Position numbers and translations under genes: made by a program. Shown here piece by piece: positions 1-13,018 of a stretch of 64,000 bases of DNA. Positions within the stretch are counted from its first letter, which is position 1; each line of letters opens with the position of its first letter. The stretch spans positions 6,078,094-6,142,093 of the forward strand of contig NC_081136.1 of the NCBI RefSeq assembly GCF_958295425.1. The letters are read 5' to 3'. The notes under the pieces were generated by a model that ran no database searches, was not told where the DNA came from, and saw nothing but the letters and a program-made list of their open reading frames with translations. Source of the stretch: Solea solea. Lineage: Eukaryota; Chordata; Actinopteri; Pleuronectiformes; Soleidae.

Positions 1-1009
1 AAAATATCGTGTAGAGTGTTATCGAGTTGATGTCACTCCTAGTTCAGACTTCATAAACCTTCCTTAACTGGCTTTAATACTTCATATTCACATGGTATAA
101 ATACTTAAATCCACCTTTGCTACAAGTGTTAAACCATAATACAACTAAAATGAATGAAATATGGCTAAAATATTAAAAATACAACACCATAATATGGATC
201 AAAATGACTTAAAATGTGGCTAAAAAACCCAACCACAACACTATATCATGATGTGATCATTGTAAAATACAAGTATGTTGTTTCACACACTATTCCACTT
301 GCATTTTTAGTCATTTTGAATTTCATAATATAATAGTATTTTTTGCCAGTACACAGCTAATCTTTTGAGTCTTACTGATTATCACATACTTCAATATTAA
401 GTGGTTTCTTAAACTTTCGAATGGTTGGTTCACCTCATTATGGTATGTAATTGGTGATTGTGCTGACCATACCTGCCATTTTCATCACTCAGCCAGAAAC
501 CAGGGTCATCTTTCAGGATGATGGATCTACAGGATCCTGAGAGGGACAAAAAAAAGGTTTACTAATTAATAGTTAACTCAATTAACAAAGTACTTAATAA
601 CTGCCTTAAATTCAAAGTTCAGATAAAATTAGGAAAACCTAAAATCAGAATCAAATCTCAAATACTTCTAAATATAGAGTATATGTGGAATAAGATGAGC
701 AACAGTGTAAAAGGAGACACGTAAATATTATGACAACAATAAAATCCCAATGAAACTGACTAATCTTTCCCATAAAATCCAAGATAACCTTTGTCAGTAT
801 CTGCTGCAGGGGTCAGGAAGTGTGACTCCATCCACCCGTTGATTCACTTCCTGTTTTCAAACCCTTGTTTGACGAGACCTGACATGGTGTCTTTCGGTTT
901 GTTGTTCATCATTACACACAAGCATCTGCAGATGTCATGGAGACATGAACACGAGATACGTTTCATTAGCGCTTCGCAAAGACTCACTAAAAAATGACAA
1001 CATTCATTC

Positions 1010-1280
1010 ATTTTGATACAATATGGTACTATACAATACAAAATGTTACAATATGATACCATATTAGGGGTCGATACAGTGAAATATCGTGATATTTTGC
1101 ATGGTAATATTATATTGCATTTGGGTTTTTTTTAACTGCTGTTACTAATAAACATTTTGTGGATTAGCATTGACGTTTCAGGCCACTAGATGGTGCAAAG
1201 AGCTCACTCATACATGAGTTTGCAAACACTCTATTGTATCGTGACTTAAATATCGCGATAATATCGCATTGTGGCGTGTG
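1010..1280. repeat. ATATCG-rich dispersed repeat fragment
   Basis: GGGGTCGATACAGTGAAATATCGTGATA at 1069 and TATTGTATCGTGACTTAAATATCGCGATAATATCGC at 1231 form loosely inverted ends around a unique core with GCCACTAGATGGTGC. No coding capacity; family unknown to me. Confidence 0.5.
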
Positions 1281-1556
1281 TATACTTTACAATACACTGT
1301 AAAAAAATCCTTGTTTAATCAACAAATTAGCGTTAGCCAAATCAATCACTGCTTATCTTTAAAGGAACATTTCATAAAAGTCTAAAGAATTAAATGATGA
1401 ATGTGTCACAAAATCATATTTCACAACATGAATCATTTGAAATCTACTTAATGCGTTTACTTTGGCACAGATATACACACACAAAAAAAAAAAAAAACTG
1501 AGGCCAAATGTATAAACATGGTAAATATGGTAAATATAAAATGAAGTCTGTCTGGA

Positions 1557-1965
1557 ACACTGGTGTAACAAAGTACAAATACTTTGTGACTGTACTTAAG
1601 TACAAAATTCCAATATCTGTACTTTACTTTATTTGTATTTCTAGCAAATTTTTCTTTTACTCCACTAAATTTCCTCTAACTATCTTTGTTACTCGTTACT
1701 GCCAAATAAAATCAGAAGAAGAAGAGTTGGTCTGTATTTGTATTTATATGGAGCTTTCCTAGTCTTGATGAGCTGCTTTACACTACAGTTTTCACCCATT
1801 CACACCTCTTTCATACCCATTCACACGCTGCAACATGGGATAAAGTGTCTTACTCAAGGACACATAGACCAGCAGAGCCAGGATTTGACTTCAACTTCTA
1901 CCAAAGTCATTTTCTGGTAACATACTCTTACTTTTACTCAGTATCCCTTGAAGGTACTTTACACT
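1557..1965 (+). repeat. SINE-in-MITE composite, copy A
   Basis: The left MITE half at 1570-1705 (AAGTACAAATACTTTGTGAC, TTTTACTCCACTAAATTTCC, TTTGTTACTCGTTACTGCC) is followed by the reverse complement of a SINE (AATAAAATCAGAAGAAGAAG junction, TAGTCTTGATGAGCTGCTTT, TTTTCACCCATTCACAC, GACCAGCAGAGCCAGGATTT). Then comes a second MITE half (TACTCTTACTTTTACTCAGT, AAGGTACTTTACACTC). The junction is the same as in copy B in the opposite orientation. Confidence 0.85.
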
Positions 1966-3871
1966 CACACCGCAAATAAAAAAGTGTTTTGGAACACCAA
2001 TTTTCTCATTTCGTAATGTCTTAAGTGCTTGAATCATTTGAACTCAGGAAATAAAGTGACACTAGTAAGCGACTTGTGAAGCTCAGTGACTCCTGTGACT
2101 CTTGCCTTCGTGTGTCACTGCTGATTCCACTGATTTTTCACTACAACTGCTCCCAAATGAACAGATACAGTTAAAAAAAAAAACGCCTGATTATTAACAT
2201 CACAGTGATTATATTGTTACATAATCTATTTTCCACTCCTCTGAGCAGAATCATGCTGAAACAGTTTAGTGTGTGTGTGTGTGTGCATGTGTACATAATA
2301 GAACATGATGAGGACAAGCAGTGGAAAAGTCTTTAGCCTCGTGGTTACCAGTGTGTGGTGAGTGTGAGTAAGTGGGTGAGGTTATGGTGAACCAGACCAA
2401 AAGTACAGACAAAAGTGCAGTCGAGTCAAGAACACACTTGTTTTAATCAAATCAAGCCTCAACTTAAACTGTTACATAACCTCACCAGTCAAAAACACAC
2501 ACACACACGTGCTCTCCAGATAGATATGAATCTGTATTTGGGCACTGATCTGGACTTTGGCAGAGATTAAGCCTGGATCCACCCTGTGTTTTCTTCATGA
2601 AAATGAGTTGAGGAGAATCTGCTTTGTTGTTGTTTTTTATCGTATCAGCTTTTTATCTACACGGTATCAGCGTTTTCGGGAAGCCCAGAGTGATAAAGTC
2701 TCAAAAGGGTTGAGATTGTTGTTGTTCATTATAGCATAATAACAATAATAATAATAATAATAATGACCATAATACGACTGCTAAAGATAATAACAGTAGC
2801 CTTGAAACCGGATCTAGATACTGCAGTCTGTAAGATGAGGACAGGATATGAGGATAGATATTTTATGTGTTTTTGTTATGATGTTCAAAATAAATATTCA
2901 TTCATTTATAATATATTAACGTTCTAAGCTAGGATGGCAATAAAGGCTAATTATTTTTAATTATTAAGACACTACAGTGCAGTTATATTTAGTTAAACAG
3001 ATCCCAAAGAGTGCAGACCAAAATGAATGACAAGCAAGTGTGGGTATTGGCCAAAATAATAACATAATAATAAATAATAACTTTATAATTTTCCTTCCAG
3101 TCAGTACGTCCTCATCATGTTCTCTAGTGCACATGTGAGGAATGTGTCTGCATGTGCGCATTCCTCAGGTTGTGGAGGACATTTATACGGTACGTGTGTG
3201 TGCCTGTCTGCTGTTCGTGTGTAATAACTCTGCAGCAGTCCTCGTCATTTCTGAAGCACGATCAAGATTTACTGTTACTGCAAACTCCCACGTGCGTGTC
3301 CACGTTAATGCCCAACGGTGGACAGGCCTGAGTCTCAGGCCTTGACTGCAGCGCAAATCGGATTTGTAACCAAATACAGATTGTACCTAGCTATTGTCTT
3401 CCACTGTGTTATTTGTTTAAAGCGGCTCCAATTAACTTATGTCTCTCGGGATCTACGTTGTTGTTGTTGTTGTTGTTGTTCGAGTGATGCAGAAGATATT
3501 TTGCAATCCTATCTGAGTGACCGAGATGTTCAGATGGAAACAGATCTGTAAAAATCCATCCAGAATCGCATTCAAAACCACCTCCAGGTGACAGACAGAA
3601 GTTAACTGGAGGCACATTAAGCGATCGAGACAGTGGAAAAAGACCTTTTGCGCCACACCATGTGCTATCGTCCACTTTGTTTATTTTGCTAAGACTATTT
3701 GCTTTTCCGGGGCGTGGCCAGTAACTATAAAACTCCACAAGGAACACTACACTAGACTGGACTAGACTGCTGCCATACTAAAGAAGAAAAAGATCAGATT
3801 AGATAAACTTACAAATCCGAAAATTGGGCTGCAGTCTAAACAAGGCCTTAGTGCTGAAGGTAGCTAGCAGA

Positions 3872-4239
3872 CAGTGTTGCCAACTTAGCAACTATATTTA
3901 TTTATCAGTATTCAGGCCCCTTTAGCAACTCTTTTTCAAAAAAGCAACAAATCTAGTGACTTGTTCTGGTGTTATTAGAGACTCTGACGGAAAAGCATGT
4001 AACATTTTACTTTTTTTTAAACTTTTTTACTCAACAAACAACTGGTGCTGTGTTGTTTGCTCCCCCACTCATAAAACCCCCCCCCCCAAGAATCAACAAA
4101 GGAAAGTTTATTTGTAGTTCTAAACATATTTAGGGTGTTTATTGCTTCCTTTTTTGTGTCTCCCATGACATTATTCCTTATTTAGCATCTTTTAGGATGG
4201 CCAGTTGCTAATTTCCTTACTGAGGAGTTGGCAACACTG
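3872..4239. mobile_element. 370-bp MITE with perfect 13-14-bp inverted ends, hAT-like
   Basis: ACAGTGTTGCCAAC at 3871-3884 is the exact reverse complement of GTTGGCAACACTGT at 4227-4240. The CAGTGTTGCC start is typical of hAT ends. The flanks CTAGCAGA and TTAGCAAG share the core TAGCA and could be a degraded 8-bp target duplication. The interior is AT-rich and non-coding. Confidence 0.75.
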
Positions 4240-7200
4240 TTAGCAAGGGGTTAGCAATGGTGTGGCCATTTTTGGGCCACTTTATCTGACAAAAAAACAA
4301 ACATGATTTGATTTGCTAGCACCCGTGGTGGAATAATTGCACCTATTTTGTTTGTCAGCCATGAAACTAAGCAATGCTAACATATTTGTGAGGCTGTGTT
4401 ACAGCACAGCTGTGCTTTGAGATAAATGCTAACGTGCATGTGCTAACAGTGTTGTGCTAAAGGTATTTTTCCACATTATTTGTATAAGTGACTTACCTCG
4501 ACTCCACCCTGCTGCCCCTTCTCACCTGCAGATACGTCTGCTGAGTCACTGTCTCCTTTCACCTCCCATGAGTCATGAGTCAGCACTTTGTGAAATCTTC
4601 ATCGCCCTGAAACGTTGATAAGTATTTTATGAACTGTGGCGGGGACACGCCAGTCTGTGTCTGGACAAGAAGACAAAACAGATTCAGGAAAACAAAGTGA
4701 AGTCTGGTGTAGGTGTCACATCAGGACAAACACAAAGCTGTAGCACGTAACTCCCTGAGGGAGTGTTTGTGTGTATACAGCAGCAGCGCAGGGGCGGGCG
4801 GAGACAAAACACACCATTAATCAAACTGCTGAGCAGCAGATCTCACTTCTGAAACTTTTCGTGGACGCTTCTTTTGGGTTTTCAGTCACTTTACAGTGTT
4901 GCTCAAAGCATTTCCTGTATGCAGCGTGGGAATGTTGCCGGGGCAACACAAGATGTAAACACAGCTATACGTATACGTAAAATAGTGACATAACAAAATA
5001 GTAAAATGGTAAAAACTACATAGAAGAAAGAGTCATGTGAACTCATTTGACAGTAGTTTGAATATAAAAGGCATTTGTTCACGCAGAAATTACGTACTAT
5101 AGTTTTAAACTCAAATAGTAAAAGTTTATCAGCCTTACATGTGAGGCTTTTGTTTTACCAAACATCCACAGCCAAAGCCTTGCACACACCCACACACACA
5201 AACACCTCCCCACAGTGATTCACTTCTTCACTGTACTATGACAAACATGCCCCTTTAACCTCAATCACCTTTCCTCTGCTGCAGCCGTTTCCCATCAGCC
5301 CCTGAAAAATGAAGGCTCTGTCCTCCGGAGGGTTGTGAGGACAAGTCAAGGCTTGACCCTGAGCACAGCTGGGGATCTCTTCTGGTAACGTGCAAGCCTT
5401 AAAATAGTAATAGAGGTGGAGAGAGAGAGAGAGTGAGAGAAAGACGGGGGTTTATTTCAAATAAGAGGTGCACAGATCCTGTTTATCCATGCTCCTGGTT
5501 GTAGGGTATGTGTTAACACAGCACTGCCCAAAACCCACCAACCTTTGTTCAGATGTGCAGAGTGTCGTGGAAAATCTGTGTAGGCTGAAGTTCAGAAAGA
5601 ACCATTTGTTTTGTTTTTTTTAAAAAAGGTCTTAGTCATTTTTCCCCATGTAGCACTTAACTGAGGAGCAACCCTCTGTGGGTGGGTTTCCATCAAGTCC
5701 TAAATGAAAACCCTAGAGCTTTTACTTAAATGGACATATTGTTCCGCTGAAGCCATGGAAGAAGGATGGAAGTAGCAATTAGCCACCAGGGGGCGACGGG
5801 GAATGAGTCTACTTCACATTATTACATCAGCACAGGCAGTTCTTCAGTAGAACATGATGTCCATTTTAATAATTATGTTCCCATTTAGAGGGAAAATGGA
5901 CAGGTGGACTCCAGTGTGATTGGCACCTGGTTTCGTCCAACAAGTGCCTGCCCAGCCTGGTTCCTGGAGGAAAAAAGCGATTTAACATTTCTGCCAGCCA
6001 TGATACCGCATGAGTATATGTAAAAAAAACCATTGTTTTATAAGTGTTTTATAAAACATTTGAAAAATCTTATGCAAGAGATGGACGAAACCACCATCCA
6101 AGGCCAAATTATGTCCTCACCCTGGTGTATTTATATAGATCTTACTGTGTTATGAGGACTTGGCTGAGACACAGTGTGTATTTACTGATTTAGCTTTGTC
6201 TCACTTTTTTTGTTTGACTGGAAACTGAAGGTTATGCCACTTTGTAAACCGCTCGCTCCCTGCACCAAACCCCATGGAGAAAATCAATGATTTAACATCA
6301 CAGCACACAGGAGTTGTTAATCCACTGCCGTCTCCATCCGCACCTTCAAATGTGCTATATTGTAACTAGTGTGTTTAAAATTGTTGATTTTATCAATGGA
6401 CTTTGGTGTAATGGAAAAAAAAGATAATCTAACGGTGAGATGAAGCCTCAAACATATCACCTCAAATATCTTAGACATGAAAAAAGGTCTAGATTTTATT
6501 TGGTGAGCCGATCGTTAAGGGCCTAAAAATCAATTTCTGTCTGTTTCTCATACAACTACACATAGAAAAAACCCCTGAACTCTCGCTTTAACGTAGCTCA
6601 TTTATTTCACCGTGATGTCATGAAGAAAAACATATGTTCTGAATTGAGAATGTATGTTGGGTTTCTGACTCACGCTGGCGTTGTTTTCTGGCTCCGTTTC
6701 ACGCCCGTTCAGGGTCTCTGCGCTATAAATAGAAAGTGGACATTTCCAAACAGTGAGTGATCCATCAATAGAAACCTTGTGTGGTTAGAGCGGAGGAAGC
6801 TGATGTGGGCCTGGGGTTTGGGATGATTAGTAACAGGAAGTAACTCATGGAAAATGAAAGTTACACACGGCAGGAAAAAATGTGATTGTGAGTGTGAGTG
6901 TGTTTTCTATTTTCACATCAATTAGAAATGTCCTATAGATGACAAATTGCAACACTGTAGGGTCACTGGGGTGACTACAGTACGTGAAAGCATTTGCATC
7001 TCAGTCACCAGCGCTGACGATAATGGTACAGAGGTAACCTAATAGAACGTGTGGTTCTCTGCTGCTCTAGCTCTTCATTTATAGCTTAACATTCTTTTGT
7101 AACTTCACATACGTGCCAACATGATGAGATTGTGTATAAACATTCTGCGGTGGGAATTTCCAAGTATTCCCTAGTCAGAGTTTTGGATTCAACTGGAACA

Positions 7201-7647
7201 CAGCATAATTAACACATACACAAATGGAAACTCAACAGTACAACGTGTACCACGGACTTACTGTGAAACAATTGAGAGACATAAATGCAACATTACACAA
7301 AAAGTAGGAGAGTTAGACATTCCAAGTTGGAAATTCTGATTTGGAAGAGGCAATTCCAGTTGACATTTCCGCCTAGGAACTCAGAAATGACTTTCGACAA
7401 CAACTGGGACGCACCACAAACGCCTGTCATCACCGATGAGCTAACACACTTAGCATTGGCCTTTTTTCCTAATGACCAATCAGATTTAGCCTTTTAGTGT
7501 CTGGATTTGCTTGGGGTTTTTTTATACTACAGCTTCAACTAATGACGGTTTTATCCACTAATTGTTTGGTTGTTTGGGCCATAAACTGTCAGAAAACAGA
7601 GTGTTTTTTTTTCCAACCAACCAAATACACTCAGTTTTGCTGGTTCA

Positions 7648-7653
7648 TTTATT
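7648..7653 (-). terminator. Candidate polyadenylation signal of TAF6L
   Basis: AATAAA on the minus strand, about 210 nt downstream of the TAF6L stop codon. It is the nearest canonical hexamer that I see. It implies a short 3' UTR. No transcript evidence is available. Confidence 0.4.
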
Positions 7654-7865
7654 GTAGAAGAAAGAAATAAGAAAATGTTCTTTTTTTAGGCATTTTCTCG
7701 CATTTTCAGTGCTCTAAAACGCTGGGAGTCGAATGGACGACAGGACAATCTGCAGCAGAATTTATGTAATTTATAGACAAAAAGGAGGAACTGTTATAAA
7801 ACAGAATCTGTACAAAGTTCAACCATCATAACAAAAGACCACATACAGTAAAATGATGTCGGTCT

Positions 7866-10800
7866 CTAAAGCGGCAGATGTAGAGAGTAATGAGAACACG
7901 CCCAGCGGCGTACAGGTTTGCCCACCCTGCCGATCACGGGCAGTTTGTGGGCGTAGGCACGGGGTGGGATGGCCGGTAAGGGCGGAGTCGGGGCAAAGGT
8001 GGTCTGGAATGGCCGTCGGCCTTGGCAACGGCGGCCCATTTGGCGACCGCCGATGAGGAAGGTGAACACCGTCGGTCCGGTCTGAGGAGCGGTGAAGCGA
8101 GGTTTGGGGAAGACGTCGCGGGTCATTCCTGCCGAGCGCTGGCCGGCACGGGACGAGGAGGATCTGGAGCGCTGGACCGAGGAGGAGGTGGAGGAGCGAG
8201 TCAGCGACCTGAGGAGAGAGAAGTCGAGAAGTCAGGGATGATGTTCTCAAACATTTTAGTTTTGACCACAAACCAAAATGATTCAGTTTAAGAAGTTGAA
8301 AAAGCGCATTATTTCAGCTGAAACCTCCTCCCTGTGTGAGGTTCGTTTTACCTCGCTGATCCAGTAGCCGCCAGACTGGGCGGCGCCGGATCAGTGCGTG
8401 GACTCCCATCATGCCTGGGGCTGATGTTGAGGTTGGCCGTCAGCTGTGGCATCTTGCGGGTGGTGTCAGAGTTGGAAGAGGAGCCGGGGGGCTCCTTCCT
8501 GGCGTGACTGAGCTGGGACGGCGTGCAGGGGGAGTAGCCGCCGAGCCCCGGTCCTGTGCTGAACCGGACGGCCAGGCTGTCTCCAAAGAACGAGTAGAGC
8601 TCCTTGTACATGGCGGGGAGGGGGACGGGCGTCCACTCCTCCCAGGGACAGCCCGCCCCGCCCGCCTGCAGGTGGCTGGCGATTCCGAGCGTGGCCTCCG
8701 ACAGAGGCTCTGGAGGGGGGCTGAGTCCAGGAGAGCTCACTCTGTAACCCATAGCACCCACCCCAGAGCCTGGGTGAGCGCTGGAGGTGCCCTCTGCAGG
8801 CTGGGACAGGGACAACGCCTTCATCTTCAGCAGGCGCTCCACTGCCACCTACAGGACAGACAGGAGAAACAAATGACGATCGGAGTTTTAGTGATTTCAG
8901 TTTCTTCAATGTGTATTTATTTTTTATTTATTTACTCCTCTGTGACAGTAAACTCAATATTTTTAACTTGAAGATGTTGTCTTCAAGATTAAAAAAAATC
9001 ATCTACATTTCCAGCATTTTACAGATCAAACTATTATCCTAAAATTGCAGTTTGAGGCTGGGGATAGACATGACCCTTGTGATACAGAGTTATTCTGAAT
9101 TATCCTTCATTTAATTTAAACAACAACGGCAAGGGTCACATTTGAGAGACTGTATGAGCTGCATCACGTTAACTGGCCTCTGCTGCCGCCCATTGGCCCT
9201 ATTGTGCACTGCACCTTAGGTGATATTAACATCTTAACACAAAGTCAGAGCAATTTATGGACAGTTAACCATTGCTGTGACCCATTCTTCTGAGAATATG
9301 AGTATGAGTAAGAGCCTGTCAGTGAATGGGAGCTTTCGGACTTGCCGATCATTTCCTTCCTTTAATTATTGAGAAGATTTTAGATCCAGCACGCTTCTTG
9401 ATGTTTTTACTGGATGAACGGATTATTTTTCCTTTTCTCCACTTATGTCTCAAGACGACCATCATAGAATTGACCGTCTGAGCCCCACAGTCCCATTTTA
9501 GGCCCCTAAAAGTTTGTAAAACTTAAACTTAAAAAGTAGTAGAGCAGCACTGTGATTGGTCAAAGTCTCCTGACAGAGTCTGGAGAGGTCCAGTTCAGAT
9601 CACTTGATTTACTTTACAATAAAAGGTTATTGTTGAATTATTGATCAACAACGGCATGAATATGTTGCCTACTACAGTTTTAAAACCTGCTTTGAAGACT
9701 TATAGTTCCCCAGAGAGTTTCTTTAGTGCCACTTTGAGTGAAAATCAAAAACTGACGTATAAAATACAATCGTTTTTCAATGGTGTGAAAGAGCACTGAC
9801 CAGAATGGCTCCGTAGACCTTGTGTCCGTCAGCTTTGACCTGAGCGTTGGAGACAGAATAATCGTCCAGCACGGCCTGGAGGTTCGCCCAGTAGGCAGGA
9901 AGGTGTGGGAAGAGAACTCTCTCTACAGCCTGCCGATAAAAAACACACAGATTACTTGTATTGTATTGAGGAAATCAGATAAATTTTTTTTTGGCCTGAT
10001 ATATACAAAAGAAATGGGACAGAAAAAAAGTGCTGTTTGATAGTTTCCTCTCATGTCGCCCAACTTTTTATTCTAAATTCAATATTACCTAGAACGCTGG
10101 GCGTAAAGCTTACGTTCAAGCTGTAATAACGTGCTCGAAAATAGACCATTAACCCAAAGAGTGACCAAAGAAATCCACTGCTGCAAAAACACCAGAGTCA
10201 GGGTGAGTTTGACTGAAGCTGTTTACGTACTTTCCATCCCAAAGCATGAAGCCCCACCACGGCTCCATAGTGGGAGCAGAGTGGTCTCACTGGATCGGAC
10301 AGAACCTTCTGCAGCGACAGCAGGATCTGATGGTAGAGTCCGCTCACCAGGTCACCGTGAGTCCTGCAGGGGGAAAATACACGTTAGTCACCAGGAGCAA
10401 ACACGGTAGTAGAAAATGCAACCGTCTGTGACGTTCTCACCAGAAGATGTGGCTGAGGAGCAGCGCGGCGTAGTCTCTGAGGGTCCAGTGGTCGTTGAGC
10501 GGGTTGATGGACGCGGCGAGCGGCTCCAGGATGCAGTACATGACGCTGGACACCAGGCTGCGGACGTACGAGCCCAGGTACAGGTAGGGGTTCTGCACCA
10601 GGCTCTTCACCATGTGGAGGAGCCGGTTCAGCTGCTCCAAGTCATGACTCACTGACTTCACCTGGACAGAAACACACACGGGAGAAACAGAGAAAAACAT
10701 AGATGATAGTAGTGATTTAGATTAAGAGGTTCAAGGAAGTTTCCTTTTACTACTACTGTTACAGCTGCTGCTTCTCCTACTGCTGCTACTTCTACTACAG

Positions 10801-11426
10801 TTACTGCTGCTGCTACTTCTACTACTGTTACTGCTGCTAATCCTTCCACTACTATTACTGCTGCTACTTCTACTACTACTGTTACTGCTGCTACTCCTTC
10901 CACTACTACTGCTGCTGCTACTTCTACTACTACTGCTGCTACTGCTGCTTCTGCTGCTTCTACTACTACTGCTGCTGCTGCTACTTCTCCTACTACTACT
11001 GTTACAGCTACTGCTACTTCTACTACTGTTATTGCTGCTACTCCTTCCACTACTACTGCTGCTACTTCTACTATTACTGCTGCTTCTGCTGCTTCTACTA
11101 CTACTGCTGCTGCTGCTGCTGCTACTTTTACTACTACTGTTACTGATGCTACTCCTTCCACTACTACTGTTACAGCTGCTGCTACTTCTACTACTGTTAC
11201 TGCTGCTACTCCACTACTACTGCTGCTACAACTACTACTGTTACTCCTTCTACTACCACTACTACTGCTGATACTTCTACTACTGTTACTGCTGCTACTC
11301 CTTCCACTACTACTGTTGCTACTTGTATTACTTCTGTGACTACTACTACTTCTACTAGTACTAATACTGTTGCTACTTGTATTACTTCTGTGACTACTAC
11401 TACTTCTACTAGAACTAATACTGCTG

Positions 11427-11461
<35 letters not shown>

Positions 11462-12996
11462 AAAACTACTGTGGCTGTTGCTGCTGCTACTACTACTACT
11501 ACTGCTGCTGCTGTTGCTGCTGCTACTATCACTACTATTGCTACGACTGCAACTACTAGGAGCAGGTGTGAAGAACACAGATTAATCAACACGACTGATA
11601 ATAACGGCACAGGGTCAAGTACCAGGCATCATCAGTAGATGCTTATGATGGTAAAGAGGAACCAGTGCATGTGGAGTACGTACCCCACTGATGACATAAA
11701 CAAAGTACGGCAGTAAGGCGGCGATCTTGGAGTTGGACTGAAGGTCCAGCAGAGCCACCTGAAACAAAACATGCAAGAGAAACATGTTAAAGAAAAGAAC
11801 ACATTGTTAAGTTGTAAGTCAGTGTGTGTTCAGCAGCAGTTTACCTTCATGAGGTGAGGATCCTCACCCAGGATGGCGCGTGTGATCTGCTGGTAGTACT
11901 TTAAGAGGTCGTCTGACAGAGACTGCACCGCAGTGGGAACTGAGAGACAGTAAGGTCAAAACAGTCAGAGGAATTGATTTATGGAATGAATAACGCATTA
12001 GTAGGGGCACCATCTATTAACTTTAACATAACATTATCAAATTCTTTAAGCTGACAGAGCATTAAAATCAATGTTATCCCGTTTTTTCAAAGAATAGAGA
12101 CTCACCAGTTCCCTGAGGCTCCAGGTTGCCCTTCCCATCCAGGTACGACACATTCACTGACATGAAAAAAGAAGAAAACGGGAGAAATTACCTTTAAGAC
12201 ATATACACCATGGATTTTCAGCAGCATATATTATTGAATTGGTTTGTAGTTAGTCCAGCTGGGTGGGTTCTTACCTCGTACCATGGTCTCCGCGCAGGCT
12301 TTGGGAATGTTAGTGGCAAGCGCCAACTCCACTAGGTTGACGTCACGATCCTCGACAAAGAAAAGTTCTCCTTCTTTCACTGAACGGAAAGGCAGAGCGT
12401 CCTGGGCTCCGTAGCCAGAAACAACCTGGTGAACACAAACACACAGTATTTATAAAATTAACTTTAAGGCAAAGACACCGACAGCACAGACACAAATCAG
12501 ATTTTAGGAAACATCACGGTGATTTTTAGAGCTTCAGACTCTGACCTCCACGTTGCTCCAGTGCAGGGCTCTGTTGAAGTCCTCCACTGTCAGCTTCCTC
12601 CTCTTGGCATGTCTCATGAACTGTGAACTGCTCTGTGTGACACAAAGACAACAGGCCGTCAACTATGTAGTAGGTCAACATTATAGACCACGTAGAGCAA
12701 CTAAAGCTGGAGTAAAGAATTATGGAGCTAAGGCTTCTTTCCAACTTCTTTTCAGGATTTGTTTAATCCCTATCTTCATTTTCTGCACCAGAAAGTCTCC
12801 TTGGCAATAATCCTGGTTCTAGTTTTACACTCAGTGAAGCAGCACTGACCTGTGTCGCCTCCCTCAGGCGATAGCACACGTCCTCGGCGAGTAGAGCGGC
12901 CACATCGTCACCCAGCTCCACGCCTGAACTCTCTGCCATGAATTTAACAGACTCTCTGGAAATCTCGGCAAAGCGGCGCTCTTCACGGTCCGCCAT
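7866..12996 (-). CDS. taf6l: TAF6L, TAF6-like subunit of SAGA/PCAF histone acetyltransferase complexes
   Basis: Eleven coding exons (minus strand, 5' to 3'): 12996-12850, 12632-12546, 12425-12275, 12156-12106, 11939-11845, 11758-11684, 10661-10441, 10363-10231, 9929-9801, 8848-8352, 8208-7866. All junctions are GT-AG and the lengths total 1,929 nt, giving 642 aa plus stop; as I recall, human TAF6L is about 620 aa. The protein opens MADREERRF and has a TAF6-type histone fold at about residues 5-72, then the TAF6 C-terminal HEAT-like region with the block LEPLAASINPLNDHWTLRD. The Ser/Pro-rich tail ends ARRWA-like then CSHYSLHLPL, as in mammalian TAF6L. The ATG at 12996 has A at -3 and G at +4. 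Known role of the family: nuclear histone-fold/HEAT scaffold of SAGA/PCAF coactivators, replacing TAF6 of TFIID. Exon limits were derived by eye; the tail is the least conserved part. Confidence 0.95.
8849..9800 (-). other. TAF6L intron 9, no feature seen
   Basis: Intron of 952 bp between the exon ending VYGAIL and the exon starting VAVERLLKMK. It has clean splice sites. I see no repeat array, RNA gene or coding segment in it. Confidence 0.6.
10740..11560. repeat. Triplet repeat array (CTG/CTA/CTT-like) inside TAF6L intron 6
   Basis: About 820 bp are built almost only of TAC, TGC, TTC, TGT and CCT-type triplets, with a higher-order unit of several tens of bases containing the phrase CTACTCCTTCCACTAC. 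It occupies most of the intron between the exons ending YFVYVISG (11684) and starting VKSVSHDL (10661), and begins about 80 bp after that exon in plus coordinates. Period-3 composition opens long reading frames on both strands (poly-Ser, Ala/Val, Leu, Thr), which are artefacts. Imperfect units argue for an old, diverged array, not a recent pure expansion. Confidence 0.93.
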
Positions 12997-13018
12997 GTTC
13001 ACAGCGAGCACTCACACA

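Larger units (their letters stand above)
1..7647. other. Intergenic region downstream of TAF6L
   Basis: About 7.6 kb with no gene that I can support; all open frames are short and unlike known proteins. Besides the elements listed, it holds GT (2268-2287), ATA (2742-2763), TTG (3457-3480) and GA (5422-5442) microsatellites, a C-run at 4077-4087, and diverged blocks shared with 19505-19760 (at 6240-6420) and with 54840-54900 (at 4755-4800). Confidence 0.6.

Noticed and set aside
3453..3747. Poly-Thr/Asn and poly-Cys frames near 3.5 kb
   Set aside because: Generated by the (TTG)n microsatellite; no other coding evidence.
7819..8971. Several 80-190 codon frames on both strands over the TAF6L 3' exons
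   Set aside because: Off-frame readings of the two GC-rich TAF6L exons; only the frame ending CSHYSLHLPL fits the family.
10658..11610. Open frames of 306 and 134 codons, poly-Ser/Val/Ala, and Leu- or Thr-rich frames on the other strand
   Set aside because: They are produced by the triplet array inside a TAF6L intron; composition is pure repeat, with no domain or conserved start.
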